64,000 nt of DNA, taken from assembly GCA_964560495.1 (NCBI GenBank), contig CAZLMM010000008.1:62001-126000 (forward strand), read 5' to 3'. A program made the translations under genes and the position numbers. The notes under the pieces are model-generated. The model made no database searches, had not been told where the DNA came from, and saw only the letters and a list, made by a program, of their open reading frames with translations. The first letter of the stretch is position 1. The number at the start of each line of letters is the position of its first letter. Source of the stretch: UBA5069 sp964560495 (GTDB lineage: Bacteria; Chloroflexota; Anaerolineae; Caldilineales; Caldilineaceae). Shown here in pieces: positions 54,764-63,984 of the stretch.

Positions 54764-54822
54764 GAGAGATGATTATGAATAGAATGCTAGTTCTACTGTT
54801 ACTTGGTTGCAAAGGCACTCAC

Positions 54823-55770
54823 ATGGTAACACCAAAAGATAAGATCATCGCATTCGGATGGTATGGCGGAAAATACAGCCATCTTAACTGGCTGTTGCCC
54901 CTTCTGCCCCAGACGACTCATTATTGCGAGCCGTTTGGCGGGTCAGCAGCAGTACTTGTGAATCGGGAACCGTCGTTGGTAGAGACATATAACGACATTG
55001 ACGGAGAGGTTGCCAACTTTTTTCGCGTGTTACGCGATCAAAAAGACGCCTTGATCGAGGCAATTGGGTTGACGCCGTTCTCCAGAGAGGAATTCAGACT
55101 TGCCGTCGCAACCCAGGATGGTACGCTTTCAGATCTAGAGCGTGCGAGACGTTTCTTTGTACGCGCCCGACAGGTGCGTACAGGCCTGGCGCAAACCGCT
55201 AGTGAAGGCAGGTGGGCCAATTGCGTGCTTACGAGTCGCGCGGGCATGGCCGGCGCCGTCTCACGCTGGTTGGGCAGCGTCGAAGGACTTTCCGAGATTG
55301 CCCAAAGGCTGCTACGCGTACAAATCGAGAGTGATGCGGCAATCAACGTCATCCAACGCTACGATTCGCCGGACACGCTCTTCTATTGTGACCCGCCTTA
55401 TGTGCATGAGTCGCGCTCTGACACCAAAGCCTATGCCTATGAGATGACAGATGATGAGCACCGGGAATTGGCGGCAGTTCTACATAAGGTGCAGGGTATG
55501 GTTGCGTTGTCTGGCTATCACTGCGAACTCATGGATGAGTTATATGGTGATTGGAAATGGGTGGCGGCTCCGACCAGAAAGGCCCACTCTACCAATACTG
55601 GCGCTGACAACAACAAACAAGATCGTACTGAAATTATCTGGGTCAATTACGAACCGCCGACCACACAAGTACAAACAATCCTCACTCCTAACAGAGAGGC
55701 GCCTACCAATACATGGATCGGGCAGAAGCAGTACTCACCGACGCTCTTCGACGCGCTGAACGATCTCTGA
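54823..55770 (+). CDS. DNA adenine methylase (Dam-like, alpha group)
   Basis: 315 residues. Transfers a methyl group from S-adenosylmethionine to adenine N6. FGWYGGKYS ... YCEPFGGSAAVL is the AdoMet site and FYCDPPYVHES the catalytic DPPY, in the order of group-alpha (Dam/DpnM-like) enzymes; a target-recognition segment lies between (about 85-170). ATG 54823 follows AAAGG; the frame from 54769 lacks a ribosome-binding site. It overlaps the next gene by 58 bp. Richer in A/T than the hsdR sequence around it. Modification half of a type II-like pair. Confidence 0.9.
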   Translation: MVTPKDKIIAFGWYGGKYSHLNWLLPLLPQTTHYCEPFGGSAAVLVNREPSLVETYNDIDGEVANFFRVLRDQKDALIEAIGLTPFSREEFRLAVATQDGTLSDLERARRFFVRARQVRTGLAQTASEGRWANCVLTSRAGMAGAVSRWLGSVEGLSEIAQRLLRVQIESDAAINVIQRYDSPDTLFYCDPPYVHESRSDTKAYAYEMTDDEHRELAAVLHKVQGMVALSGYHCELMDELYGDWKWVAAPTRKAHSTNTGADNNKQDRTEIIWVNYEPPTTQVQTILTPNREAPTNTWIGQKQYSPTLFDALNDL

Positions 55771-56843
55771 GCGCGCCTGTTGTTGCTAATCCAACCGTGC
55801 AGGCGCGTATTGAGTACATTGCGCGTTTGAACAGTAATCGCGCTGGCATACGTGTCGTCATGGCGTGTTCGCTGGCAAAGATCGTCCATCCAGAAGTTGA
55901 CATCCGTAAACCATACACGGAGATCGGAACGCCTGATGCGTATTCCGGTCGAACCTATGACCAGAACTACATTGGGCAGTTTGCACGCACTCATCGCCTT
56001 CCGGTCAACCCGACCACAGCTTGGCTCACGCCAGCGCTCAGGAATATCAGCGCTCCTCTCGCTGCGCCAATGGTCATTGCCGGCACACCACGGAAGATGT
56101 ATGAAGAATTGATTCTGCTGTTGGACGAGGCCTATACCGGCAAAGTTACCTCCGAGGACATGCTGGCTGAATGCATCCGGCTTCTACTCTTGCTGCGTAA
56201 CGAACGCGACGCGCGCATCAAGCAATTACTTGGTGAGCTAGCGACTTCTAACGCCGAGATGCCCCTTTCTTCCGAGGAGATCGTTGATTTGGTGCGCCGG
56301 CACATGGAAAGCCCGAATGCCAGCAGATTGCCGGTGTTAGTGGTGGCTGCCGCCTACATGGCCGCAGCAGGTCGCCTCGGTGAAGCGGTAAAGCCACTGC
56401 TGTTCCACAACGCCGCAGACTCGCAGACTGGGGCAATCGGCGATGTTGAAATCACACTGATTGACGACCACGAAACTGTGACCACCTATGAAATGAAAGA
56501 CAAAGCGGTCACAGTTGAGGATATTGACATTGCAGTTGAGAAGTTAGCACTCTCCAACAAGCGCCCCGACAATTATCTCTTTGTGACGACCGCACTCATC
56601 GACGTCAAGGTACTGCAATATGCCAAGTTGCAGTACAAAACCACGGGTGGAATCGAGTTTGCGATACTGGATTGCCTGCAGTTTTTACGCCATTTTCTTC
56701 ATCTGTTTCATAGGTTGCGTGTTGACTTCCTGGCAATCTATCAAGAATTGGTGTTGAATGAGCCAGAAAGCGCAGTCAATCAGCCTTTGAAGGAAGCCTT
56801 TCTGACTCTGCGCCGGCAGTCAGAGTATGACGCCAATCGCTAG
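55713..56843 (+). CDS. Restriction endonuclease, SacI-family-like
   Basis: 376 residues, starting inside the methylase gene in another frame. NRAGIRVVMACSLAKIVHPE, DIRKPYTEIG, DAYSGRTYDQNYI and PVNPTTAWLTPALRN recall the SacI-type endonuclease family (from memory, not searched). A PD-(D/E)XK-like core is visible: GDVEIT followed by TYEMKDK, giving Asp and ExK. Cutting DNA at a site protected by the partner methylase is the expected role. Its stop codon overlaps that of the HsdM remnant on the other strand (CTAG). Confidence 0.8.
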   Translation: MDRAEAVLTDALRRAERSLSAPVVANPTVQARIEYIARLNSNRAGIRVVMACSLAKIVHPEVDIRKPYTEIGTPDAYSGRTYDQNYIGQFARTHRLPVNPTTAWLTPALRNISAPLAAPMVIAGTPRKMYEELILLLDEAYTGKVTSEDMLAECIRLLLLLRNERDARIKQLLGELATSNAEMPLSSEEIVDLVRRHMESPNASRLPVLVVAAAYMAAAGRLGEAVKPLLFHNAADSQTGAIGDVEITLIDDHETVTTYEMKDKAVTVEDIDIAVEKLALSNKRPDNYLFVTTALIDVKVLQYAKLQYKTTGGIEFAILDCLQFLRHFLHLFHRLRVDFLAIYQELVLNEPESAVNQPLKEAFLTLRRQSEYDANR

Positions 56844-57325
56844 GACGTGGACGACGCTCCGCAACACGCTTTGGCGTAGCTGATGATCACCTTCTTGGCC
56901 TTGAGCCGGTCGATCACCCCGCCGATGTCGAGAAACTTCTCGCCGCCAACCGCCTCGACGCCGAGCAGCCAGCGTGTGTTCGGGTCGAACGCCGCCAGGT
57001 AGGCGTGGAAGTCGGTCTCGAAGGTCTTGTCGTTCTGGGCGATGCTACGCAGCGTCTTGCCTTGCTCGACGAGATAGGCGTTGTAGCCTTTGCCGCGGTC
57101 GCGAATCACCTCGACCAGTTCCTGCGGGTCGACGTCGGCAAAGTCGGTGATGCCTTCCTCCGCCATCAGTTCGTCCAACGAGCGCAGCAGCCGGCTTTCC
57201 AGCAGCGACAGCGCAAAGAAGGGCATCATGTAAGAAGGCCACTCGGACTCCTTGATGCCGCATCCGCGCAGCAGGTCAGCCGTGGCCCAGATCGTGGATT
57301 CGTATTGAAGAATGTTGTCAGGCAT
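56840..57325 (-). pseudogene. hsdM: HsdM N-terminal remnant of the type I system
   Basis: 161 codons. WATADLLRGCGIKESEWPSY and MMPFFALSLLESRLLRSLDE are the helical N-terminal domain of type I methylases (HsdM, normally about 500 residues). The catalytic AdoMet and NPPF motifs are absent: the gene ends where the inserted pair begins. hsdS is not found. The 57326-57645 gap upstream shows no gene. Confidence 0.82.
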
Positions 57326-57645
57326 CGGCGCAGCGATCTACAGTTCTTTCGGTGAAATAGCGACCACAGCAGACGAGACCCGCGCGCGAAAGGAGCATCT
57401 GGCAGGGTCGCTTTGGGACGCGCCATGGTCAGCGCGTCGGCTAGACCGGGCTGACTCGCTGCAATTGTATAAGAAACCCCACGCTTCGGCAAGGGATTGA
57501 GGAACTGACGAACTCGTGACCGTGGCGCTGAACGGGTCGTGGCTGATGGGTCTTGGTGAAACTACGGTCAGCCCAGCAGGCTCGAACAGGGTGATTTGGT
57601 TTGTGATGCTGGATGGGATGGGAGTAGTTCAGTTTTCGGGGCCGA

Positions 57646-57800
57646 CTACAGCGGTTGCTTCGAGACCAGGAATTTTTGTTCTTTCGGAATTCATGTGGTT
57701 GATGGGACGTAGGTGCGGTTTCCAACCACACGAAATCCTGTTGAGCCGGAATTTTCTTACCTGCGAAAACTCCGGGTCTGAAACAGAGCAAAGTCTATAT
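57646..57800 (+). repeat. Dispersed palindromic repeat, copy D (split)
   Basis: Left end ACTACAGCGGTTGCTTCGAG and CCAGGAATTTT; right end AAAACTCCGGGTCTGAAACA and GAGCAAAGTCTATA. About 80 extra bp lie between the arms, so it is an expanded or nested, more diverged copy. Ends are approximate to a base or two. Confidence 0.7.
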
Positions 57801-57807
57801 AGTTGAG

Positions 57808-57879
57808 CGCCCTCGGCGGGACTCGAACCCACGCGCCCGGCTCCGGAGGCCGGCGCTCTATCCACTGAGCTACGAGGGC
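57808..57879 (-). tRNA. tRNA-Arg (anticodon CCG)
   Basis: 72 nt including the discriminator base. Acceptor stem GCCCTCG / CGAGGGC, D arm GCTC-GAGC, anticodon stem CCGGC / GCCGG with loop CTCCGGA (anticodon CCG, reads CGG), T arm GTGGG-TTCGAGT-CCCGC. CCA is not encoded. Confidence 0.92.
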
Positions 57880-58040
57880 AGATTTTTCAGAATGCACTCT
57901 TTCCGAAAAATAGTTTGCCACAACTTCCCACGGCAAGCAAAAATGAATCGGAGGATACGCTCGTGGGCATCTGGCGACAATGCCGCAACAACAGGCAATC
58001 CACCTGTGTTGCAGCGCACCGCAAGCAGATTCGCTGCAGA

Positions 58041-58069
58041 TTGGTTTGCCCCTTTGCCAGTGCTATAAT
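58041..58069 (+). promoter_or_regulatory. Strong promoter giving a leaderless transcript
   Basis: TTGGTT (58041-58046), 17-nt spacer, TATAAT (58064-58069), only 6 nt before the ATG at 58076. Confidence 0.8.
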
Positions 58070-58075
58070 CTCGCC

Positions 58076-59209
58076 ATGCAGTTGAATCGAGATTATCGTC
58101 CACGGCGGCGCGGCAAGGGTCTTTGGCGATTCTGGCCCATCTACTTGCTGATTGCAGTCGCAATCATTCTCTATGAACAGCGCCCTGTCTGGCTGATCCG
58201 CCAGGGGATGTTGCCAACTCCCACGCCAACGGTCGCGGCTGTGGCCTTCCTCGCCGATGCAGAAAGCGCATTGCGAGAAGGTCGATTCGACGAAGCGATT
58301 GCGGCTCTGACGCGCGTCGTCGAGCTGGAGCCGGACAACGCAAACGCTCTCATCCAGCTCTCTCGTCTATCTCTCATGTTTCTCGATGCGCCTGCTGCGC
58401 TGCGCCATGCCCGGGCCGCCTATGAGATTGATCCCGACAACCCAGAGGCGCTCAACACCCTGGCGCGTGCGCTTGATTGGGCGGGCGAGTTCGTTGATGC
58501 GCTGGATGCGGCGTTAGACGCCCAAGAGGTTGAACCGGACAACGCCACCACTCTGGCTGTCCTCGGGGAGATCTATACGGATGTGGGCAATTGGGATGTC
58601 GCTCAAGATTATCTCGAGCAGGCTCTCACAGCCGACCCACAGAACGTGCTTGCCTTGCGCAATCAGGCCTATCTTTTCGAGCGGCGCGGAGACTATGAAC
58701 AGGCTGTGGCTGCCTATCAGAAGGCGCTCGACGCAGCGCCCAATCGCTTCGATCTCTACATCGAAAAGGCGCGCCAATATCGCGTCGGCCTGTTGGACTA
58801 CGAGGCAGCCAATGAAGCCTATCGCAGAGCGGTAGAAGTCTACCGGTCTCCCATGACGCTGGATGCGTTGGGCGATGGACTGTACAATGCCGGCGACCAT
58901 CTGCAGGCGGTGCGAGTGCTGCGCGAGGCAGTGGAGATGAATCCAGAATATGGCCCGGCCCAAGTGCATCTGGGAATGGCGCTCTACGCACGACGCAATT
59001 ATGAAGACGCCGTGACGGCGCTTGAAAAGGGACTGAGCCTCATCGGCGATGCGGCCCGCGTCGAACAGATCTATACTGCTGGCCTGGCCTATATCTACAA
59101 AGACCCACCCGAATGTGACAGGGGCGTTGCCTGGCTGCGCAAGGCGTTGGCGATCAACCCAGACGCCCAACCTGCCATCGATGGCTTGCGCGCCTGTGGA
59201 CAATCGTAA
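58076..59209 (+). CDS. Membrane-anchored TPR protein
   Basis: 377 residues. One N-terminal membrane helix (about 22-38), then at least eight TPR-type helix pairs (for example ALREGRFDEAIAALTRVVEL, AAYEIDPDNPEALNTLARAL, QAVAAYQKALDAAP, AVEMNPEYGPAQVHLGMALY). Such scaffolds organise protein partners; the partner is unknown. Translation starts at the promoter-proximal ATG, without a Shine-Dalgarno. Upstream of the DASS transporter by 34 nt. Confidence 0.85.
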   Translation: MQLNRDYRPRRRGKGLWRFWPIYLLIAVAIILYEQRPVWLIRQGMLPTPTPTVAAVAFLADAESALREGRFDEAIAALTRVVELEPDNANALIQLSRLSLMFLDAPAALRHARAAYEIDPDNPEALNTLARALDWAGEFVDALDAALDAQEVEPDNATTLAVLGEIYTDVGNWDVAQDYLEQALTADPQNVLALRNQAYLFERRGDYEQAVAAYQKALDAAPNRFDLYIEKARQYRVGLLDYEAANEAYRRAVEVYRSPMTLDALGDGLYNAGDHLQAVRVLREAVEMNPEYGPAQVHLGMALYARRNYEDAVTALEKGLSLIGDAARVEQIYTAGLAYIYKDPPECDRGVAWLRKALAINPDAQPAIDGLRACGQS

Positions 59210-59243
59210 ATCGGACGCTCAGGCAGAATGGTGAGCAACCAAC

Positions 59244-60872
59244 GTGACTTTCAAGCGTACGCGGCTCAAGTCTGAGCTGCCCAAACAGGCAACCTTTTCT
59301 GCTACCCGCCACCCAGGTGCAGAACCCGGGTCGGCGACCACAGATGGCGCAGAGTCATCTTCGGGCGCGGCCAGCGCCCAACTCCGTCCGGTCGATCGCA
59401 CCACCACGAGCAAGCGGCGCATCCAACGGCGTATTGTTCCGCTGGAAATCCTTCAGCAGCCCCTCCTGGCCGCAGGTCGCCGCGTTTTTGACCTGCGGCG
59501 TTTTCTCATCGTGATTATCCTGACTGCGTTGGTGATGATCTTGCCGCCTCCGCCCGGCCTGTCGGCCGACGGCCAGGCCGCGCTGGCTCTCTTCGTTTTC
59601 ACTGGCGCCATCCTGGCTCTGGAGCCGGCTCCCTTGCCTATTTCGGCTTTGCTCGTCCCTGTGGCTCAGGTGGCGTTGGGCATCGACACGGTCGTCGGCG
59701 CGTTTGCCCCCTTCGGGCAGCCGTCGGTCTTTCTCATCCTCACCAGCCTCTTCCTGGCAGAGGCTTTGCGTAAGCACGGCCTGACGCGCCGCCTTGCCAT
59801 GTATGCCATCGTTATCAGCGGCGGGCAGATGGGTCTGCTGCTTCTCAGCCTGATGGGGCTGAGTGGATTTCTCAGCATGTGGGTGCAGAATACGGCCACG
59901 ACGGCCGTGCTCATCCCCGTCGCGATTACGGTTGCCCAGCGCGTGCCGGGCGCCGAGGGCGCTCGCCGTGCGTTGCCCATCATGATCTTGGTGGTGGCCT
60001 ACGGAGCGAGCATCGGCGGCCTGGCTACCATCGTCGGCAGCGGTGAAAACGCCATTGCCAGCGGCGTCCTCAATCAGGTTCACCCTTTTGGTTTTCTCGA
60101 TTGGATGAAGTATGGTTTGCCTGTTTCGCTGATCCTGCTGCCCATGAGCTGGTGGCTCATCACCAAGCTCACCAAAGCGCCTGATGTCCGGCTCGATGTG
60201 ACCGCGGTGCTGCGAGAGATGAAGCGCACCGGGTCGCTCACTGGCGCAGAGCGAGAGATCATTTTCGTGCTCATCGTCGCTGTCACGCTGTGGATCACCG
60301 GCGACAGCATCGAGCAGATCTTGGGATTGCCGCCCACCCTCTTGAGCAGCGTGATCGTTTCCATTGGCGCAGTCGCCTATCTCTCCTTTGCCGAGATCAT
60401 CGACTGGAACGATGTGAAGGGCGTCAATTGGGGCGTCTTCCTGGTCATTGGGGCTGGTCTCACCCTGGGCGATGCGCTGGCAAAGACGGGCGCCAATGAC
60501 TGGATCGCCGGATTGGCCCAGCCCATGTTGGTGGATCTTCCCTATGTCGTGGTGCTGGTCATCGTTGCTGGCTTCGGTTTTGTGATTACCCAATTGATCA
60601 ACGATGTGACTCTGGGCGCCATCTTCTCTCCCATTCTTGTTGCTCTCGCGCAAGCCAGCGGCATTCCCCCCGAGCGGCTGGTGGTGCCCACGATTCTGGC
60701 CATCGGTCTCGCCTATATGTTTCCCAGCGCATCGGCGCGCATGACGCTTGTGGCCGTCACAGGGGCTGTCGACCGCAGCCTGATGCGTCGCATAGGGCTG
60801 TTGGTCGGCGTGCCCTCCCTGGCGGTTGTCATTCTCTTTTTCTATGTGTTAGGGTTGATTGGATTGATCTGA
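59244..60872 (+). CDS. DASS/SLC13-family anion transporter
   Basis: 542 residues, GTG start with a weak GGTGAG. After a 75-residue hydrophilic N-terminal tail come about 11-12 membrane helices. The family SNT-like motif is seen in MWVQNTATTAVLIPVAI, and a second half-site in LINDVTLGAIFSPILV. The family moves di- and tricarboxylates or sulfate, often with Na+. No sequence cue picks the substrate. May share a transcript with the TPR gene and the two genes downstream. Confidence 0.87.
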   Translation: MTFKRTRLKSELPKQATFSATRHPGAEPGSATTDGAESSSGAASAQLRPVDRTTTSKRRIQRRIVPLEILQQPLLAAGRRVFDLRRFLIVIILTALVMILPPPPGLSADGQAALALFVFTGAILALEPAPLPISALLVPVAQVALGIDTVVGAFAPFGQPSVFLILTSLFLAEALRKHGLTRRLAMYAIVISGGQMGLLLLSLMGLSGFLSMWVQNTATTAVLIPVAITVAQRVPGAEGARRALPIMILVVAYGASIGGLATIVGSGENAIASGVLNQVHPFGFLDWMKYGLPVSLILLPMSWWLITKLTKAPDVRLDVTAVLREMKRTGSLTGAEREIIFVLIVAVTLWITGDSIEQILGLPPTLLSSVIVSIGAVAYLSFAEIIDWNDVKGVNWGVFLVIGAGLTLGDALAKTGANDWIAGLAQPMLVDLPYVVVLVIVAGFGFVITQLINDVTLGAIFSPILVALAQASGIPPERLVVPTILAIGLAYMFPSASARMTLVAVTGAVDRSLMRRIGLLVGVPSLAVVILFFYVLGLIGLI

Positions 60873-60904
60873 CGAACGGTCGTCTTCATGACAAGGAGTC
60901 ATCC

Positions 60905-61234
60905 ATGCGTATCTGGCTCATCGGAGCGGATCAAAGCGGCAGCAATGCGCTTCGCCAGCTCAGCAAGAATCTGGGCATTGAGGTGATCGTCAGTGACGCC
61001 ACCGAACGTCCCCGTGCGGTGGCCGACCGAATCATCGATCGGGTGAACTATGTGGAAAGCGTCACATCCGTCAATATCAACCAATTGGCGCGCCGCATCC
61101 GCCCCGACCTGATCCTCATCGACCGCGGCGCGCTGCAACGGTCTGTTGGGCGCGGCTCTGGCGGCATCGCTTTTGCAGAGGCGCTTCAGGACGAAATGGC
61201 CGCGGCGGCGGAGTATCCCTGTCTCATCCTATGA
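60905..61234 (+). CDS. Small Rossmann-like protein coupled to the STAND ATPase
   Basis: 109 residues. MRIWLIGADQSGSNALRQLS is a short nucleotide-binding beta-alpha-beta opening (similar to TrkA-N/KTN starts) and DLILIDRG a second strand; the length is less than a full KTN domain. Stop overlaps the next start as ATGA, so the two proteins are made in step. AAGGAG precedes the ATG. Function unknown. Confidence 0.7.
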   Translation: MRIWLIGADQSGSNALRQLSKNLGIEVIVSDATERPRAVADRIIDRVNYVESVTSVNINQLARRIRPDLILIDRGALQRSVGRGSGGIAFAEALQDEMAAAAEYPCLIL

Positions 61235-63387
61235 ATCATAATCTCGACCTCTATCGTTTGGAAGGCTTCACCGGGCGGCGCGCCCAATTGCTTCAGCTTC
61301 ACGAGTGGTTGACAGGCGGCGATGACCTGCCGGCAATCGCCATCAGCGGCGAACAGGGCAGCGGCAGAAGCGCGCTTGCCACCGCTGCTGCATGGAACCA
61401 CATCCACGACTTCAGCGATGGCGTTATCCGGGTCAGCCCAGCTGGCGCAGCGCCGTTTCGCCTTTATGATGTGGTGCGCACCATGGATGTTGTGTTTGGG
61501 ACGACGTTGACCCGCGCCAGCCAGGAACGATGGGGCGTCAGTATTTTGGAGCAGCTCTATCGCCGCAGCCGCCTGATCATCCTGGACAAGTTGGCCGGCG
61601 CCACCGAACGTGAGTTGCACACATTGGTGGAGATCGTCAGTCATCTGCACGAGAACACAGGCAATTCGCGCCTGATCCTGATCGAGCGCGAGTTTCAACC
61701 AGAAATCGCCGAGCTTGTCCAGTTCCAGCGCATCGACCTGGGCGGCATCCGCGAAGATGAGCTCCCGGAATTCGTCCGTCGCCGGGCGCCCCAGTCCGTA
61801 CAGACCGCAGCCCTGAACAATCGGGACGAACTCCATGCGCTGAGTGGAGGGCAGCCACTGTGTCTGCGCCTCATTTTGGGCATGATGCTCGACCTGGCTT
61901 GGGAGGAACTGAGCAGCCTGCTGCAAGACATGCGCACCCCGCGCGGCGCTGCCGATGTTCATCAGGTGACGGCCATCGCCATCGAGACTCTGGCGATTGC
62001 TCAACCGCAAGTGGGTCCCTTTCTCGAACGTCTGGTGACAGCGCGCGGGGGCGCTTCTGTTCAGGCCATTCAGGATCTCTTCTGGGGCGATCTGGGCGAC
62101 GCAGATGAGATGCGCCGCGTCCTAGACGATCTAGCCGGGCGCAGCGTGATCGAGTTCGACTCCTATCGCAAGCGCGTTGTGCTCCATCCAGTCATCCGCC
62201 GCTATCTTGAGCAGAACGCCGCAATGCTTGGAGAGGAATGGGAGCGGCGGCATGCGCGTTTCTATGTGGATTTTGCTTCTAGTTATTCCACCGAGCCGCT
62301 GGAAAAATGGGTCGAGATCGACGCAGAGTGGGGCAATATCTTCAAGGGAGCTGACTGGTGTCAACAGCGTGTAGAACGCATCTGGCAGCGCAAGCCCTTC
62401 GATATGGTCAGCGAAGCAACGGTCGATCATCTCCCCCTTCCACTCCCTGCGGAAATTCTGCACGAACAGCTCGCAGTAAAAGAAGACCTGCGCGTCGTGC
62501 GTGGCTACGCTTCATCGCTGGCACACTATGCGTTTTGGCGTCACCCGCCCGGGATTCACGCCTGGCTGGCTGCCGGGGCAGTGGCCGCGCTGGCTCTGGC
62601 GGACTATCGCGAATTTGGCTGGTTTCTTTTGAACATTGGCCGACAGTTTTTTTTCATGGGCGAGATCGAACGTTCCATTGGCTGGTTCGAGCGCGCCCGC
62701 GACATCTTCGACCCGCGTGATCTGCTTTCGGAGCTGGCCTATGCCTACACCGATCTGGGCACTGCACTGCGCTTGCTGGACCAGCCGCGCAAGGCGCTGG
62801 ACTACTTCAATGCAGCTTTCGATTGCGTGGCCCAATTGGGCGACCAATATGGCGTTGCCACCGCCTATATGAATCTCGGCAGCGCTTTGTACACCGTGGG
62901 CAACTATGAACGCGCCTTTATCGAGCATCGCAAGGCGCTGCGGATGGCGGTGCGGCGCAGCGACCCGCGCCTCATTGGCTCGGCCTATAACAACATGGGG
63001 CTTGTTCTCGAGGCCATCGAGCGATTGGCCGACGCCCGGCGCGCCTATGAATACGCCCTCTATCAGTTTCAGCGCATTGATGATCTGGTGGGCGTCAGCG
63101 CCTGCTATAACAACCTCGGCTCGGCATGTTACGCCACCCAAGACTATGAACAGGCGCTGCACTGGTATGAGCTTGACATGGAGCTGCTGGAGCGACGCGG
63201 CGCATGGACAGACATGGCGGCCACGCTTCACAACCTGGGACATGTCGCATTGGAGATGGAGACGCTGGACAAGGCATTGGCCTACTTTACCCAGAGCCGC
63301 GATCTTTACGCGGCTTTTGAGCTGACAGAGTACGTTGCAGAAGAACAGGAAATGATCGATTTCATCGCTGCGCAAACAAAACGCTAA
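61231..63387 (+). CDS. STAND-type NTPase with TPR repeats
   Basis: 718 residues. P-loop ISGEQGSGRSALA (about 38-50), Walker B RLIILDKL (about 110) and the STAND marker GGQPLCLRL (like GLPLAL), followed by a winged-helix-like segment (about 250-330) and C-terminal TPRs (about 450-700; ELAYAYTDLGTALRL, AYMNLGSALYTVGNYERAF, ACYNNLGSACYATQDYEQAL). This is the layout of signalling STAND switches, in which the TPR part senses a ligand. No effector domain (TIR, nuclease, protease) is fused, so the output may be the small partner protein or another gene. Confidence 0.87.
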   Translation: MNHNLDLYRLEGFTGRRAQLLQLHEWLTGGDDLPAIAISGEQGSGRSALATAAAWNHIHDFSDGVIRVSPAGAAPFRLYDVVRTMDVVFGTTLTRASQERWGVSILEQLYRRSRLIILDKLAGATERELHTLVEIVSHLHENTGNSRLILIEREFQPEIAELVQFQRIDLGGIREDELPEFVRRRAPQSVQTAALNNRDELHALSGGQPLCLRLILGMMLDLAWEELSSLLQDMRTPRGAADVHQVTAIAIETLAIAQPQVGPFLERLVTARGGASVQAIQDLFWGDLGDADEMRRVLDDLAGRSVIEFDSYRKRVVLHPVIRRYLEQNAAMLGEEWERRHARFYVDFASSYSTEPLEKWVEIDAEWGNIFKGADWCQQRVERIWQRKPFDMVSEATVDHLPLPLPAEILHEQLAVKEDLRVVRGYASSLAHYAFWRHPPGIHAWLAAGAVAALALADYREFGWFLLNIGRQFFFMGEIERSIGWFERARDIFDPRDLLSELAYAYTDLGTALRLLDQPRKALDYFNAAFDCVAQLGDQYGVATAYMNLGSALYTVGNYERAFIEHRKALRMAVRRSDPRLIGSAYNNMGLVLEAIERLADARRAYEYALYQFQRIDDLVGVSACYNNLGSACYATQDYEQALHWYELDMELLERRGAWTDMAATLHNLGHVALEMETLDKALAYFTQSRDLYAAFELTEYVAEEQEMIDFIAAQTKR

Positions 63388-63451
63388 CAAAAGGCTTACC
63401 CAATTCATGCAGAAGTTGCCCACAATCAGTGCAAATGAGCCAATGTCTAAC

Positions 63452-63480
63452 TTGCCAACCGAACAAGGATTGACTATGAT
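63452..63480 (+). promoter_or_regulatory. groESL promoter
   Basis: TTGCCA (63452-63457), 17-nt spacer, TATGAT (63475-63480), just upstream of the CIRCE operator. Confidence 0.8.
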
Positions 63481-63484
63481 AGAG

Positions 63485-63519
63485 GCCGTTAGCACTCACA
63501 CCGTGTGAGTGCTAACGGC
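63485..63519. promoter_or_regulatory. CIRCE operator (HrcA site)
   Basis: TTAGCACTC-N9-GAGTGCTAA (63489-63515) matches the CIRCE consensus exactly. The symmetry extends to a 35-nt palindrome with 17-nt arms around one C. Binding of HrcA here would block the adjoining promoter until heat shock. Confidence 0.96.
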
Positions 63520-63590
63520 TTTCTCAATTTGAGAGTCTGTTTATTCAATACGACAAGTCAATTCAATCGTTCAGTTGAAGGGAGATAAGT

Positions 63591-63881
63591 ATGAATCTCA
63601 AACCCCTCGGCGACCGCCTGGTTGTCAAGCCAACCGAGCAGGAAGAACAAACTGCCTCGGGAATTTTCCTGCCCGAAACCGCCAAAGAAAAACCGCAACA
63701 GGGTAAGGTGATCGCATCCGGCCCCGGCGCCCGCAAAGAGGGCGGCGAGCGCATCGCGATGGAAGTGAATGTGGGCGACACCGTGCTCTATGCCCGCTAC
63801 TCCGGCACGACGGTCAAGCTGGATGGCGTGGAATATCTCATCCTCAAAGAAACCGATGTTCTCGCAATTGTGGAGAAGTAG
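63591..63881 (+). CDS. groES: Co-chaperonin GroES
   Basis: 96 residues, exact family length. Caps the GroEL chamber during folding. NLKPLGDRLVVKPTEQEE, the mobile loop TASGIFLPETAKEKPQQG and the roof hairpin region are intact. GAAGGGAG precedes the ATG. The CIRCE operator lies 71 nt upstream and groEL follows. Confidence 0.97.
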   Translation: MNLKPLGDRLVVKPTEQEEQTASGIFLPETAKEKPQQGKVIASGPGARKEGGERIAMEVNVGDTVLYARYSGTTVKLDGVEYLILKETDVLAIVEK

Positions 63882-63984
63882 CTTTTCAGACGTTCAGAAA
63901 GTCGGGCAATGCGCTTAGTTGGTTGTCCAGTTCAACGCATGACCGACGACCACTCATTGCATCGTTCAATAGGAGAAACCTAAC

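Noticed and set aside
53891..54772. Plus-strand ORF of 293 codons opposite the hsdR 5' part
   Set aside because: Antisense shadow of the helicase region; no motif or start signal.
59355..60653. Minus-strand ORF of 432 codons opposite the DASS transporter
   Set aside because: Composition (Gln/His/Asp-rich, no hydrophobic core) is that of a shadow; the plus-strand frame encodes a clear membrane transporter.
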